The notes: a model not told the origin generated them from the sequence alone. Shown: positions 40,152 through 51,262, numbered from the stretch's first letter. The stretch is DNA of 64,000 bases from an uncultured Rhizobiaceae group bacterium (GCA_947501445.1 CANMVS010000015.1:62001-126000), one strand, 5' to 3'. Program-made: numbers and translations.

Positions 40152-42161
40152 ATGTTTAAAAAAATTCTCGTTGCAAACCGTGGTGAGATTGCCTGCAGAG
40201 TGTTTAAAACAGCAAAGCGTATGGGAATTGCAACCGTTGCTGTTTACTCGGAAGCGGACCGCTTGGCTTTGCATGTTGAAATGGCGGATGAGGCGGTTTT
40301 TATCGGCCCGGCACCTGCCAGTGAAAGTTATCTGCTCATCGACAGGATTATTGATGCCTGCAGGCAGGCTGGCGCAGATGCCGTTCATCCTGGATATGGC
40401 TTCCTGTCGGAACGTGCAGAATTTGCTGAACGCCTTGCCGCAGAAGGGATTGCATTTGTCGGCCCGCCTGTCGGTGCCATTCAGTCCATGGGCGACAAGA
40501 TAACATCCAAGAAAATCGCCACAGAAGCCGATGTCTCTACAGTTCCAGGCTATATGGGGCTGATTGATGATGCAGACCATGCGGTGCAAATCGCATCACA
40601 GATTGGCTATCCGGTGATGATCAAAGCCAGTGCTGGCGGCGGTGGAAAGGGTATGCGTATTGCCTGGGACGATGCACAGGCCCGCGAAGGCTTCGCGCGA
40701 TCCAAATCGGAAGCAGCGTCAAGCTTTGGTGATGATCGCATATTCATCGAAAAATTTGTCACCCAACCGCGCCACATCGAAATACAGGTGCTGGCCGATC
40801 AGCACGGAAACTGCATTTATCTGGGGGAACGTGAGTGTTCGATCCAGCGGCGAAATCAAAAGGTCATCGAAGAAGCACCGTCCCCCTTTATTGACGAGGC
40901 CACCCGCAGTGCCATGGGGCAACAGGCCATCGCACTTGCAAAGGCTGTGAATTATACCAGTGCGGGAACAGTGGAATTTATTGTCGACAAGGACCGCAAT
41001 TTCTATTTTCTGGAAATGAACACAAGGCTGCAGGTCGAACATCCCGTGACGGAACTTGTGACCGGGGTTGATCTTGTCGAAATGATGCTGCGCGTTGCGG
41101 CAGGACAAGAACTGCCTATGCAGCAGCAGGATGTTGCACTCAACGGCTGGGCAATCGAAAGCCGGTTGTATGCCGAAGATCCTTTCCGCAATTTTCTGCC
41201 GTCGATTGGAAGGCTGACACGCTATCGTCCTCCCGTTGAGGGGGAAGATGACGCAGGGTGCATCATTCGCAATGATACCGGCGTCTTTGAGGGCGGCGAG
41301 ATTTCAATGTTCTACGATCCAATGATCGCCAAACTATGCACCTGGGCACCAGATCGTAACAGTGCCGTTGAGAAAATGGCAGATGCACTTGATCATTTTG
41401 AGGTCGAGGGGATCGGGCATAATATTCCGTTTCTTTCGGCGGTCATGGACCACGACCGGTTTCGCTCTGGTGCAATCACAACAGCATTTATCGAAGAAGA
41501 ATATCCCGATGGCTTTCATGGTGTCGAAGCCGATCAGCAATTGGCAGTGGATCTGTCTGCGGTGGCCTTCGTCCTGGACACGATAACCAATGAACTGCAC
41601 AGCACACCATCTGACCATCGCTTCACAACCGGCGGATCGGCAAAATTGATAGGTAGAACGGTCAGGATGGACCGGGACAATGTTGCCGCAAGTCTTGAGC
41701 GCGATGGTGCGATGTTCATCGTCACTATCGGCAACCATACAGCCCTGACAATCGACACCGATTGGCGACCGGGAGAGCCATTGGCGCGGCTGTCCATTGA
41801 TGGCACGCCGGTTGCAATCAAGACCGATAGGATCCCGGGTGGATTTCGCTTGCGACATCGTGGTGTTGAACAACGCATACAGGTTCTGTCCGGCCGGGTG
41901 GCGGAACTGGCATCCCTGATGCCGGAAAAATTGGCGCCCGACACATCCAATCTGCTGCTTTGCCCGATGCCGGGTCTCATTGTCGCGCTCAATGTGGATG
42001 AGGGAAATACGGTAGAGGAGGGGCAGCCTTTGGCCATCGTGGAAGCCATGAAAATGGAAAATGTTCTGCGGGCGGAAAAATCCGGAACCGTTGCCAGGAT
42101 CCCGGTAAAAGTGGGTGACAGCCTGGCGGTGGATGCCGTAATAATGGAGTTCGAAACATGA
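40152..42161 (+). CDS. pccA: Propionyl-CoA carboxylase alpha subunit (biotin carboxylase + BCCP)
   Basis: ILVANRGEIACRVF, KASAGGGGKGMR, EMNTRLQVEHPVTE, C-terminal EAMKMEN. Confidence 0.95.
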   Translation: MFKKILVANRGEIACRVFKTAKRMGIATVAVYSEADRLALHVEMADEAVFIGPAPASESYLLIDRIIDACRQAGADAVHPGYGFLSERAEFAERLAAEGIAFVGPPVGAIQSMGDKITSKKIATEADVSTVPGYMGLIDDADHAVQIASQIGYPVMIKASAGGGGKGMRIAWDDAQAREGFARSKSEAASSFGDDRIFIEKFVTQPRHIEIQVLADQHGNCIYLGERECSIQRRNQKVIEEAPSPFIDEATRSAMGQQAIALAKAVNYTSAGTVEFIVDKDRNFYFLEMNTRLQVEHPVTELVTGVDLVEMMLRVAAGQELPMQQQDVALNGWAIESRLYAEDPFRNFLPSIGRLTRYRPPVEGEDDAGCIIRNDTGVFEGGEISMFYDPMIAKLCTWAPDRNSAVEKMADALDHFEVEGIGHNIPFLSAVMDHDRFRSGAITTAFIEEEYPDGFHGVEADQQLAVDLSAVAFVLDTITNELHSTPSDHRFTTGGSAKLIGRTVRMDRDNVAASLERDGAMFIVTIGNHTALTIDTDWRPGEPLARLSIDGTPVAIKTDRIPGGFRLRHRGVEQRIQVLSGRVAELASLMPEKLAPDTSNLLLCPMPGLIVALNVDEGNTVEEGQPLAIVEAMKMENVLRAEKSGTVARIPVKVGDSLAVDAVIMEFET

Positions 42162-43081
42162 TTGCTGACAACCAACCCCTGGTGATCCCGTCAAAGAGCA
42201 CGTTTCATGGGCGTGAGATCGGCAGACTTTCGTATGGTTGCTGGCGCATGCCGGGTACGCCGCAGGCCGATGTCGCCGCCAAGATTGATGCGGCCCTGTC
42301 GATCGGTGCCAATATCATTGACACGGCGGCAATCTATGGATTCGGCAAGGATGGATTTGGCGCGGCTGAAAGTATGGTTGGCAAATTTATTGCCGAGCGT
42401 CCTGCCGTGCGCGATGATATCGTGTTGGTAACCAAGGGCGGCATAACACCTCCAGTGCCGTATAATTCGAGCAGGGCGCATATCGTTGCGTCCTGTGAGG
42501 CGTCCTTGCAACGCTTGTGTTGCGAGCATGTTGATTTGTTTTTGATCCACCGGCCGGACCTGCTTGCCGGACACCAGGAGGTTGCTGCCGCACTGGAAGA
42601 GCTCGTTACGAGCGGGAAGGCACGCTCGGTCGGCGTGTCGAATTATTCTTTGGAACAGACACGCGCATTGCAGCATTTTCTGACGGTGCCTTTGACTGTC
42701 ACCCAGCCGGAAATCTCTGCCTGGCAGACAGATGTGCTTTTTGATGGAACATTGGACCACGCTCAGGCAACGGGTCTGCTGCCCATGGCCTGGTCACCAC
42801 TGGCCGGTGGATTGCTGGCCACGGGCATTGCGCCAGCCGAAGGAGGGGAACGATTTGCAAATCTGATTGCTGTGCTTGATCGGCTTGCCGCGCGCAATGA
42901 TACGACAAGAGACATTGTGGCTCTGGCCTGGCTGCTGGTTCATCCGTCCGGCATTGTGCCAATCCTCGGGACACAGTCAGTCGACAATATCGCGGCGTCT
43001 GAAGCAGCCTTCAGCGTCAAACTGACCAGGGCCGACTGGTATGATATTCTTGAGGCCAGCCTTGGCCAGCGGATGCCATGA
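42158..43081 (+). CDS. Aldo/keto reductase
   Basis: [40 protein letters not shown]; 4-bp overlap with pccA. Confidence 0.88.
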   Translation: MIADNQPLVIPSKSTFHGREIGRLSYGCWRMPGTPQADVAAKIDAALSIGANIIDTAAIYGFGKDGFGAAESMVGKFIAERPAVRDDIVLVTKGGITPPVPYNSSRAHIVASCEASLQRLCCEHVDLFLIHRPDLLAGHQEVAAALEELVTSGKARSVGVSNYSLEQTRALQHFLTVPLTVTQPEISAWQTDVLFDGTLDHAQATGLLPMAWSPLAGGLLATGIAPAEGGERFANLIAVLDRLAARNDTTRDIVALAWLLVHPSGIVPILGTQSVDNIAASEAAFSVKLTRADWYDILEASLGQRMP

Positions 43082-43091
43082 GGAAACAATT

Positions 43092-45227
43092 ATGACCAAA
43101 TCATCACGGGACTGGCTTGACCTCGCATCCAGGGAACTCAAGGGCAAAAACCCCGATACGCTCAATTGGAACACGCCCGAGGGTATCACCATCAAGCCGT
43201 TTTACGGGGTGGAGGATCTACCGGCTTCCGCCAATTTGGAATTGCCGGGATATGCGCCATTCACCCGTGGTGTAAAGGCAACCATGTATGCCGGTCGGCC
43301 TTGGACGATCCGCCAATACGCGGGGTTTTCTACGGCGGAGGAATCCAACGCTTTTTATCGAAAAAATCTCGCTGGTGGTCAAAAGGGTCTGTCTGTCGCC
43401 TTCGATCTGGCAACCCATAGGGGGTACGATTCTGATCATCCACGCGTTGTCGGCGATGTTGGCAAGGCTGGTGTTGCCATCGATTCCGTTGAGGATATGA
43501 AAATACTGTTTGATGGCATACCGCTGGATCAAATGTCCGTATCCATGACGATGAATGGCGCGGTCATTCCGGTGCTTGCGATGTTTATTGTTGCCGGAGA
43601 AGAGCAGGGGGTGGCAAGATCAGCGCTCTCCGGCACGATCCAAAATGACATTCTCAAAGAGTTCATGGTGCGTAACACCTATATTTACCCGCCAGAATCC
43701 TCAATGCGTATTGTTGCCGATATCATCGACTTTACCGCCCGCGAAATGCCAAAATACAATTCCATCTCAATCTCTGGCTATCACATGCAGGAAGCTGGTT
43801 CGACGCTGGCGCAGGAACTTGCATACACCCTGGCTGACGGCATGGAATATGTGCGGGCGGCCATGAACAAGGGTCTGGATGTGGACGCTTTTGCGGGGCG
43901 TTTGTCTTTTTTCTTCTGCATCGGCATGAACTTTTTTATGGAGGCGGCAAAATTACGCGCAGCGCGGCAACTTTGGGCGCGGATAATGACAGATTTCGGT
44001 GCCCAGTCAGAGCGATCCAAAATGCTGCGCACCCATTGCCAGACGTCCGGCGTGTCGCTGACGGAGCAGGATCCCTACAACAATGTTGTACGCACCGCTT
44101 TCGAGGCCATGGCGGCAGTGCTGGGTGGAACCCAGTCATTGCATACCAATTCGTTTGACGAAGCCATTGCCTTGCCAACGGAATTTTCGGCGCGGATCGC
44201 GCGCAACACCCAGTTGATCCTGCAAAATGAAACCGGTGTAACCAATGTTGTCGACCCTCTGGGCGGTTCCTATTATGTGGAAGCACTGACGAAAGATCTG
44301 GCAGAGGAAGCCTGGCGGCTGATCGAAGAGGTGGAAAGTCTCGGCGGGATGACCAAGGCTGTCGAGCAGGGTTTGCCAAAAATGCGTATTGAGGAAGCGG
44401 CTGCACGCCGACAGGCACGCGTCGACAAGGGGGAAGACATTATTGTCGGCGTAAACCGTTTTCGCCTTGAGGATGAAGCGAAGGTCGACATTCTGGAAAT
44501 TGACAATGCCAAGGTCCGTGAAGCGCAAATCGCCCGTCTGGACAAAATTCGAAGAAGCCGGGACTCAAAGGCCTGTCAGGCAGCTCTGTCTGCGCTCGGC
44601 ACGGTTGCCACCACCGGCAATGGCAATCTGCTCGAAGCTGCCATAAAGGCGGCGCGGGCGCGCGCAAGCCTTGGAGAAATCTCGGATGCGATGGAGAAAG
44701 CCTTTCACCGGCACAAGGCAACAACACGGGTTATTTCTGGCGTCTATGGCGAGGCCTATAAAGGCGATCCCGAATACGCATTGATACAGCAAAAGATTGC
44801 GGATTACCGGTCCCAGAAACAGCGTGATCCGCGGATACTTGTCGCCAAAATGGGGCAGGATGGTCACGATCGCGGTGCAAAAATCATCGCAACAGCCTTT
44901 GCGGATATGGGCTTTGATGTCTCATTGTCAGACATGTTCGAAACACCGCAGGAAGTGGCTGTCAATGCGATTGACCTTGATATGGATGTCATCGGGGTTT
45001 CGTCACTTGCTGCCGGCCACAGAACACTGGTTCCGGAGCTTATTGAACATCTGAAAGCATCGGGGCGGCAGGATATCATTGTTATCTGCGGCGGCGTTAT
45101 TCCGGAGCAGGACTATCAATTCCTGCAGGATGCAGGTGTCGCGGCGATTTTCGGACCGGGCTCCAATGTTCTGGATGCCGCCAACGTTGTGCTGGCAGAA
45201 GTTGCCGGAATGAAACGTAACAGATAG
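43092..45227 (+). CDS. scpA: Methylmalonyl-CoA mutase
   Basis: N-terminal mutase domain ([43 protein letters not shown]) and B12 domain [24 protein letters not shown]. Confidence 0.95.
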   Translation: MTKSSRDWLDLASRELKGKNPDTLNWNTPEGITIKPFYGVEDLPASANLELPGYAPFTRGVKATMYAGRPWTIRQYAGFSTAEESNAFYRKNLAGGQKGLSVAFDLATHRGYDSDHPRVVGDVGKAGVAIDSVEDMKILFDGIPLDQMSVSMTMNGAVIPVLAMFIVAGEEQGVARSALSGTIQNDILKEFMVRNTYIYPPESSMRIVADIIDFTAREMPKYNSISISGYHMQEAGSTLAQELAYTLADGMEYVRAAMNKGLDVDAFAGRLSFFFCIGMNFFMEAAKLRAARQLWARIMTDFGAQSERSKMLRTHCQTSGVSLTEQDPYNNVVRTAFEAMAAVLGGTQSLHTNSFDEAIALPTEFSARIARNTQLILQNETGVTNVVDPLGGSYYVEALTKDLAEEAWRLIEEVESLGGMTKAVEQGLPKMRIEEAAARRQARVDKGEDIIVGVNRFRLEDEAKVDILEIDNAKVREAQIARLDKIRRSRDSKACQAALSALGTVATTGNGNLLEAAIKAARARASLGEISDAMEKAFHRHKATTRVISGVYGEAYKGDPEYALIQQKIADYRSQKQRDPRILVAKMGQDGHDRGAKIIATAFADMGFDVSLSDMFETPQEVAVNAIDLDMDVIGVSSLAAGHRTLVPELIEHLKASGRQDIIVICGGVIPEQDYQFLQDAGVAAIFGPGSNVLDAANVVLAEVAGMKRNR

Positions 45228-45325
45228 AATCAATTTGATCGCTCAAGCGATTGAAAAATTTACTGAAAAGAGTGCGATCAGCCCATATTTCGCCATCGAG
45301 CATTTCAGGCTTTGGCGGTATTGGA

Positions 45326-45399
45326 AAAACCTGAATGCACCAACAAAATCAAAGGTCGACACCGTTGTCCCGTTTCTGACAATACGTGAAACGGTCTAG
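45326..45399 (+). repeat. 74-bp intergenic repeat, copy 1
   Basis: AAAACCTGAATGCACCAACAAAATCAAAGGTCGACACCGTTGTCCCGTTTCTGACAATACGTGAAACGGTCTAG; matches reverse complement of 55951-56024 at 71/74 positions. Confidence 0.95.
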
Positions 45400-45415
45400 C
45401 CGAGAGGAAAGTAAA

Positions 45416-46288
45416 ATGAAAATCGGATTTATTGGTCTGGGAAATATGGGCGCGCCAATGGCCAAAAACCTGGTGGCGGCCGGTCATGATGTTATCGGTT
45501 TCGACGTTGCTGGTGTGACTGTGGATGGTGTTGAGCCTGCAGGCAGGGCAGTTGATGCGGTGAAATCGGCTGAGGCGGTTGTTACAATGCTGCCCAATGG
45601 TGCCATCTTGCGGTCGGTCTATGAGGAGATTGTACCGGCAGCCGTTGAAGGTGCTGTGTTGATTGATTGCTCGACCGTAGATGTGGAAAGCGCCCGTGCA
45701 GCCCATAAATTGGCCGCTGATACAAAAAAGCTCAGCGTAGATGCACCTGTATCAGGTGGCATCGGCGGTGCAGCAGCCGGCACGCTCACATTCATGGCTG
45801 GCGGGCAGGATGATGCCTTTCTCATGGCCAAACCACTGTTTGATGTGATGGGGCAAAAAACCGTTCATTGCGGAAAGGCGGGTGCCGGGCAGGCCGCAAA
45901 AATCTGTAACAATATGATCCTTGGTATTTCCATGATCGGCGTATGCGAGTCATTTGCACTGGCTGATAAACTGGAGCTTGACCGACAGAAGCTCTTTGAC
46001 GTTGTGTCAACGTCGTCTGGATCATGCTGGTCAGTAAATACCTATTGCCCGGCACCAGGTGTTGGCCCCGCCAGCCCCGCGGATAATGACTATAAGCCGG
46101 GATTTGCAGCGGAGCTCATGTTGAAGGACTTATTGCTCAGCCAGCAGGCGGCTGAAAATGTTGATGCAGCAACGCCGATGGGCGCCCTTGCCAGCGCACT
46201 TTATCAGGCCTTCGTTGATGGTGGCGGACGTGGTAAGGACTTTTCGGCCATGCTGCCGCATTTGATGAACGCAGGACATAAACAGTGA
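45416..46288 (+). CDS. mmsB: 3-hydroxyisobutyrate dehydrogenase family
   Basis: IGFIGLGNMGAPMAKNLVAAGHDV, DAPVSGGIGGAAAGTLTFMAGG, GAGQAAKICNNM. Confidence 0.88.
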   Translation: MKIGFIGLGNMGAPMAKNLVAAGHDVIGFDVAGVTVDGVEPAGRAVDAVKSAEAVVTMLPNGAILRSVYEEIVPAAVEGAVLIDCSTVDVESARAAHKLAADTKKLSVDAPVSGGIGGAAAGTLTFMAGGQDDAFLMAKPLFDVMGQKTVHCGKAGAGQAAKICNNMILGISMIGVCESFALADKLELDRQKLFDVVSTSSGSCWSVNTYCPAPGVGPASPADNDYKPGFAAELMLKDLLLSQQAAENVDAATPMGALASALYQAFVDGGGRGKDFSAMLPHLMNAGHKQ

Positions 46289-46437
46289 AGCAAACGGTCA
46301 TATTCAGCTTCAGCATATTTGGTTAGAGTATCCGGAGCAGCCTATCGGTCAATTGTGAATTCTGTCGAAGATTTGTGTTTCTTATTCAATGTATTCGATT
46401 ATTGTGTGCCTGGTGGTAGTGCCGGGGAGTAATTATA

Positions 46438-48615
46438 TTGGCGAGTGCTGGTTTGCGGTCTAAATATCTTCCAATACTTGTGTTATTGGGCTGCGTAAGC
46501 GGTGTACTTATTGGTTTATTTCTGCCGCAACTGGCAAATTTCATTTCCCCGGTTGGACACATTTATATCCGTTTGATGGAAGTTGTGGTTCTTCCATACA
46601 TTATCTCGTCTCTGGTTTTGGGGCTGGGGCAACTTGCACCGCAAACGGCCTTAAAACTTTTCCGCAAAAGTTGGGTGGTCTATGTTGCTCTTTGGACGAT
46701 GTCGCTTGCGGTCATTATCATTGTCGCCTCCACGGTTCCGCTTGTAAAACAGGCTGCGGTGATCAATTTTGCTGCAACGCTGGGTGCGGTGCCAAGCGAC
46801 GCGCCGTCGCTGATCGAACTGTTGATACCGAATAATTTTTTCCAGGCACTCACCAATAATTATGTGCCATCGATTGTTCTCATCGGCATCATCTACGGTG
46901 TTGCGGTGCAACATATCGAAAAGCGCGGTGAATTTCTTAATATTCTGTCAGTGATCCGCGGTGCCAGTGTTCGTATCTGGGGATGGGTTGTCTATCTGGC
47001 GCCGATTGGCGTTTGCTCGCTTTTTGCCGACACGCTCAGCTCAATGGACCCGGACGGGTTGGCCGCGATGTCGCTGTATATGATCGTGGTTACGCTATCC
47101 GCGCTGCTCATCGGACTTTGGCTCCTGCCAATGTTGCTGACATCCTTTTTGCCGATGCGTTATTGGGAAATCATGACGGAACTGAAAGAAGCGTTTCTGA
47201 TTTCCATTGTTACATCCCTGTCTGTGGCGTCCTTGCCAATGATCCAGACCGCTGCTCAAAACATGGCAAAGAAATATTGCGGCAACGAGGATGAGAAGCA
47301 GCAAAAGGAGATCATCCAGACGACATTGTCGATCAGCTATCCGCTGGCACAGGTTGGCAACTTTTTCATAATGGCGTTTTTATTTTACGCATCATTTTAC
47401 TTTTTCGTACCTTTCAGTGTTTCACAGTTGTTCGAACTGCCCTTTGTCACGCTGCTCTCGGGTGTGGGTTCTCCGTCATCTTCAATTGGCGCAGTCGCCT
47501 TTATGGCCGAGTGGTTGAATATGCCCAGTGAAACGACGAATCTCTATGTCGAGACAATGTCGCTGACCCGTTATGCCCAGGTCCTTGCCTCCGTCGCAGC
47601 CTTTGCATTCGTCACCATCCTGGTGACATTTATTTTCTATGGGCGTGTAAGGCTTGATCTGAAACGTCTGATCATGACCTTGGCTGTGACCGCAGTATGT
47701 CTTTCGGGCATCTGGTCTGTCGGTCGCTGGGGCGGCACACATATCCAGTTGCATTCCCTGAACAATTACCTGGCTATGGGATTGCCGGACGAACTTCAGG
47801 CATTCAGCGACGCCAATCTGGTTTCCAATCTGGCGTCCAAACCAGATGAAGAAATCAGTACATCGCAGACCAATCGTGCTGTCGATAAGACAGATGGCAC
47901 CCTCGACAGGATTCAATCCAGCGGCGTGCTTCGTATTGGTATCAATCCAAACGTGATGCCCTTTTCCTACATTAACACGGCCAAAGAGCTGGTGGGCTAT
48001 GATGTGGAGATGATGTATCGTTTTGCCGATAGCATGAATGTTGAATTGAAATTCGTTGCCTATACCTGGCAGGAATTGGTGGATGATCTTGAAAAGTCCA
48101 AATTCGATATTGCCGTCGGCGGCATTTACATAACCGATGATCGTTTGAGAAAACTGACAGTCAGCGACCCCTATTATGAAAACCCATTGGCTTTGATCGT
48201 CAAAACATCGGATGTGGGGAAATTCTCGTCACGTGAACTGATTGACGGCACCGAGGGCGTCAATATCGCTGTCTTCAATGATCCGGTCCTGTTGCCCCAG
48301 GCAAAGCGCAGTTTTCCAAATGCAACTGTTACGGTTCTGGATAATTATGACAAACTGGAATCGCAAACGCATATTGATGCTGCATTGTGGACGCTTGAAC
48401 AGGCGCGCGCCTGGGCCATTTCACACGAGGGATATTCCGCTGTTGTACCCAAAAATACAGCAAGCCGGTTTCTCTTCGGTTATCTCATGGCACCCAATTC
48501 ACCTGGACTTTCCGACTATCTGAATTACTGGATGGGCATCAACGTGCAAGGGGGTGTTCAGGCCGACATGGCCAAGCGCTGGATTGACCCCGCAGCAACA
48601 GATGCAAGACGGTAG
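46438..48615 (+). CDS. Dicarboxylate/amino acid:cation symporter (SDF) fused to a C-terminal family-3 solute-binding protein domain
   Basis: N-terminal DAACS transporter (LMEVVVLPYIISSLVLGLGQL, GVGSPSSSIGAVAFM) then RIQSSGVLRIGINPNVMPFSYINTAKELVGYDVEMMYRFADSMNVEL...DIAVGGIYITDDRLRKLTVSDPYY; TTG start. Confidence 0.88.
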   Translation: MASAGLRSKYLPILVLLGCVSGVLIGLFLPQLANFISPVGHIYIRLMEVVVLPYIISSLVLGLGQLAPQTALKLFRKSWVVYVALWTMSLAVIIIVASTVPLVKQAAVINFAATLGAVPSDAPSLIELLIPNNFFQALTNNYVPSIVLIGIIYGVAVQHIEKRGEFLNILSVIRGASVRIWGWVVYLAPIGVCSLFADTLSSMDPDGLAAMSLYMIVVTLSALLIGLWLLPMLLTSFLPMRYWEIMTELKEAFLISIVTSLSVASLPMIQTAAQNMAKKYCGNEDEKQQKEIIQTTLSISYPLAQVGNFFIMAFLFYASFYFFVPFSVSQLFELPFVTLLSGVGSPSSSIGAVAFMAEWLNMPSETTNLYVETMSLTRYAQVLASVAAFAFVTILVTFIFYGRVRLDLKRLIMTLAVTAVCLSGIWSVGRWGGTHIQLHSLNNYLAMGLPDELQAFSDANLVSNLASKPDEEISTSQTNRAVDKTDGTLDRIQSSGVLRIGINPNVMPFSYINTAKELVGYDVEMMYRFADSMNVELKFVAYTWQELVDDLEKSKFDIAVGGIYITDDRLRKLTVSDPYYENPLALIVKTSDVGKFSSRELIDGTEGVNIAVFNDPVLLPQAKRSFPNATVTVLDNYDKLESQTHIDAALWTLEQARAWAISHEGYSAVVPKNTASRFLFGYLMAPNSPGLSDYLNYWMGINVQGGVQADMAKRWIDPAATDARR

Positions 48616-48630
48616 CAAGACATGCCAGTG

Positions 48631-49428
48631 TCATGATTTACTTTGGTCTTGCCCAATTTTTCGCCGCATCAGGTAGGCGTAAAGTGTCGGGGAACACCGG
48701 TTAATCAGCCAGGCCAGTTTTGCAATCCGACCGACAAGAATGTGGCGTGTTTTCCTGTGAAATCCAGCGACGATAATCCGTGCCGCTTCGTCGGCCAGCA
48801 TGCTGTCGATGGCATCTGTCGCTGAGCCAGGACGGGCAATGCCGTCTGGTGTATCAGCTATGCCGCCCGCATTGGTGGCAATAAATGAAGGTGCCGCTAT
48901 CAGGACATGGACACCGAAGGGGGTTTCCTCTGCTCTTAATGTGTTGAAAAACCCCTCCATCGCGTGTTTGCTCGCGGCATAGGCCGTTCGATTGACCAGG
49001 GGTGCAAACCCAGCAACAGAAGAAATGGCCAAATGAGTTCCCTGGCTCATGCGCAGCGCCTGCAGGAAATGCCGAGCCACGATTATGGCGCCAAAATAGT
49101 TGATGTCCATGATCTGGCGATGAGTTGCAGGCTGCGTTTCACCAAACGGTTGAAGCTGTGTGACACCTGCATTGTAGATGACCAGATCAATTGTCGGACG
49201 CTCGGTGATGATCTGCGTGCATACCTGCTCCACGCTCTGCCAGTCTGTCAGGTCGCAGGCATGGGCGGTGATCATGGTTGCGGCTTTGTCGCTACACAGC
49301 TGGTCAAGCTGAGGACCAGGCAGGTCGATCACCACGACGAACCAGCCTTCATCAATCAGCCGAGCCGTCAATGCCTTTCCAAGGCCGCCAGCGCCTCCTG
49401 TAATGACGGCCGTTTGCTGTTGGTTCAT
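48631..49428 (-). CDS. SDR-family oxidoreductase
   Basis: AVITGGAGGLGKALT, YNAGVT, SSVAGFAPLVNRTAYAASKHAM. Confidence 0.88.
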   Translation of the reverse strand: MNQQQTAVITGGAGGLGKALTARLIDEGWFVVVIDLPGPQLDQLCSDKAATMITAHACDLTDWQSVEQVCTQIITERPTIDLVIYNAGVTQLQPFGETQPATHRQIMDINYFGAIIVARHFLQALRMSQGTHLAISSVAGFAPLVNRTAYAASKHAMEGFFNTLRAEETPFGVHVLIAAPSFIATNAGGIADTPDGIARPGSATDAIDSMLADEAARIIVAGFHRKTRHILVGRIAKLAWLINRCSPTLYAYLMRRKIGQDQSKS

Positions 49429-50363
49429 AGACCGACACTCCGCCGCCACAGGTCAAATGTCGCAGTACTTGATTTTTGCGGATGATAGCCGAAGACTGTT
49501 TTCAGCCGGGTGTTGTCCAGCACCGGGCGAAACTGCAAAAACCGCACCTGTTGAGGGCCGTAGCGTGACAGCCGAAGCGGGTGAGCAATGGACAGGATCG
49601 TTTTGAGTAACCACGCCGGTATATGACGCACCGGTTTGTTCAACGTTGCGGCTATATCCATGACACTCACGGCGCCATCACCTGCAACATTAAAAATGCC
49701 TGCCGGGGCATCAGTCACCGCGCGCGCCAGGATGCGGGCCAGATCCCGGGTCCAGATGAAAACAAAGGGACTGTCGCTGCCGCGAATGGCAAGGATATGC
49801 TTGCGGTGAAACAGCGCCGTAATCTGATTTTCCAGTCCTTCACCAAGCACTGTGCCGACGCGCAGAATAACCTGCTCGAGTTCAGGCGCTGACTGGCGCA
49901 ACTGTTCCGCCATCTCCTCCACCAGCCGTTTGTGATAGGCGTAGGCGAACGCCCGGTTGCCGCGGAGCGGATTTTCCTCTGTGAGCGGAACCGGGTTATC
50001 CGGGTGGTAACCATAGGCAGCTCCGGAACTGGTAATGACAATACGTCCAACACCGTGGCGGGTGCAGGCGTTGAGAACATTTTGTGTTCCGGTAACGTCA
50101 ACAGAATAGGCGAATTCACGGCTGGAGCCCTTTGGTGGTGTTACGATGGATGCAAGATGAATGATTACCTCGGGGCGATATTTTTCCACGACCGCAGCCA
50201 CAGCGCTGCCGCGCACATCCATCTGTTGATAGGTCATGTCAGCTGGTAGCTGCATCGACGTCAGGACGTCCGTGGCAATGACGCTATTATCGGATCCGGC
50301 CAGTTCTTCCAGCAGGGCACGGCCCACGGCACCACCAGCGCCTGTTATTAATATTCTGGTCAT
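49425..50363 (-). CDS. NAD-dependent epimerase/dehydratase (extended SDR)
   Basis: ILITGAGGAVGRALLEEL, HLASIV, SSGAAYGYHPDNPVPLTEENP, YAYHKRLVE. Confidence 0.88.
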   Translation of the reverse strand: MTRILITGAGGAVGRALLEELAGSDNSVIATDVLTSMQLPADMTYQQMDVRGSAVAAVVEKYRPEVIIHLASIVTPPKGSSREFAYSVDVTGTQNVLNACTRHGVGRIVITSSGAAYGYHPDNPVPLTEENPLRGNRAFAYAYHKRLVEEMAEQLRQSAPELEQVILRVGTVLGEGLENQITALFHRKHILAIRGSDSPFVFIWTRDLARILARAVTDAPAGIFNVAGDGAVSVMDIAATLNKPVRHIPAWLLKTILSIAHPLRLSRYGPQQVRFLQFRPVLDNTRLKTVFGYHPQKSSTATFDLWRRSVGL

Positions 50364-51262
50364 CGGGTCGCCTTCGTGCGTGACAGGTAGCTGGCGAGCG
50401 CTATGCCGGTAATTGCGTGCCAGATGCCCCAGAAAGCAGCCACGACGGCCATGCCGCCCAACCCGCCGAAGAAAGCGAAAATCAGGATAAGCCCCAGACC
50501 GGAGTTCTGTATGCCTGTTTCGATCATGATGGCCCGCCTGTCATAGGCGCTGACCCCCGCCAATGTTGCCACTGCAAAGCCGCCAGAAAGTGCCAGCGCA
50601 TTATGAAGAACAACAAGCAAAGCGACCATACCGGCAAAATTCAAAAAGAAATTCCAGTTTGCAGCAAGCGCCAGCAGCACAAAAGCCACAAATATTATCA
50701 TCGAAAGCCACTGCATTGGCTTGCGTATTCTGGCGGCAAAACCCGGCTTTATACTATTGAGCGCAATGCCTGCGCATAGGGGCAGGGCGAGCATGAGTGA
50801 CAGGGTCAGCGCGACCTGCCAGGGGTCAATGGCAGTTCGCGTCAACAGGGCGTTGGTCGGCGCATACAGACTGCCCCAAAAGGCAATATTAAAGGGTGTG
50901 AGTGCGATGGCACCCATGGTTGCAAAGGCTGTCATGGAGACAGATAGAGCAGTATTGCCCCCGGCGCGGTGGGTGATGAAATTGGAGATATTACCGCCGG
51001 GGCAGGCGGCCACAAGAATGAGGCCGAGTGCAATGCTTGGACGTGGTTCAACTACAATTATCATGAGAAATGTCAGGGCAGGCAGGACGACAAACTGCGA
51101 TGCCAGCCCCACCAGCAACGACTTGGGTGCCCTGGTTACATTATAAAAATCCGCCGGCTTGAGGTCCAGGGCAATGGAGAACATGACAATGGCTAAAATG
51201 GCATTGAGAAGCGTCAGGGATGCCGGGCTGAAATTGAGCGCAATGGCGTCGATGTCGCTCAT
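50360..51262 (-). CDS. Bile acid:sodium symporter (BASS) family transporter
   Basis: MFSIALDLKPADF, CPGGNISNFITHRAGGNTALSVSMTAF, ETGIQNSGLGLILIF. Confidence 0.88.
   Translation of the reverse strand: MSDIDAIALNFSPASLTLLNAILAIVMFSIALDLKPADFYNVTRAPKSLLVGLASQFVVLPALTFLMIIVVEPRPSIALGLILVAACPGGNISNFITHRAGGNTALSVSMTAFATMGAIALTPFNIAFWGSLYAPTNALLTRTAIDPWQVALTLSLMLALPLCAGIALNSIKPGFAARIRKPMQWLSMIIFVAFVLLALAANWNFFLNFAGMVALLVVLHNALALSGGFAVATLAGVSAYDRRAIMIETGIQNSGLGLILIFAFFGGLGGMAVVAAFWGIWHAITGIALASYLSRTKATR

Noticed and set aside
41334-42194. 286-aa minus-strand ORF
   Set aside because: Antisense to pccA; no family motifs.
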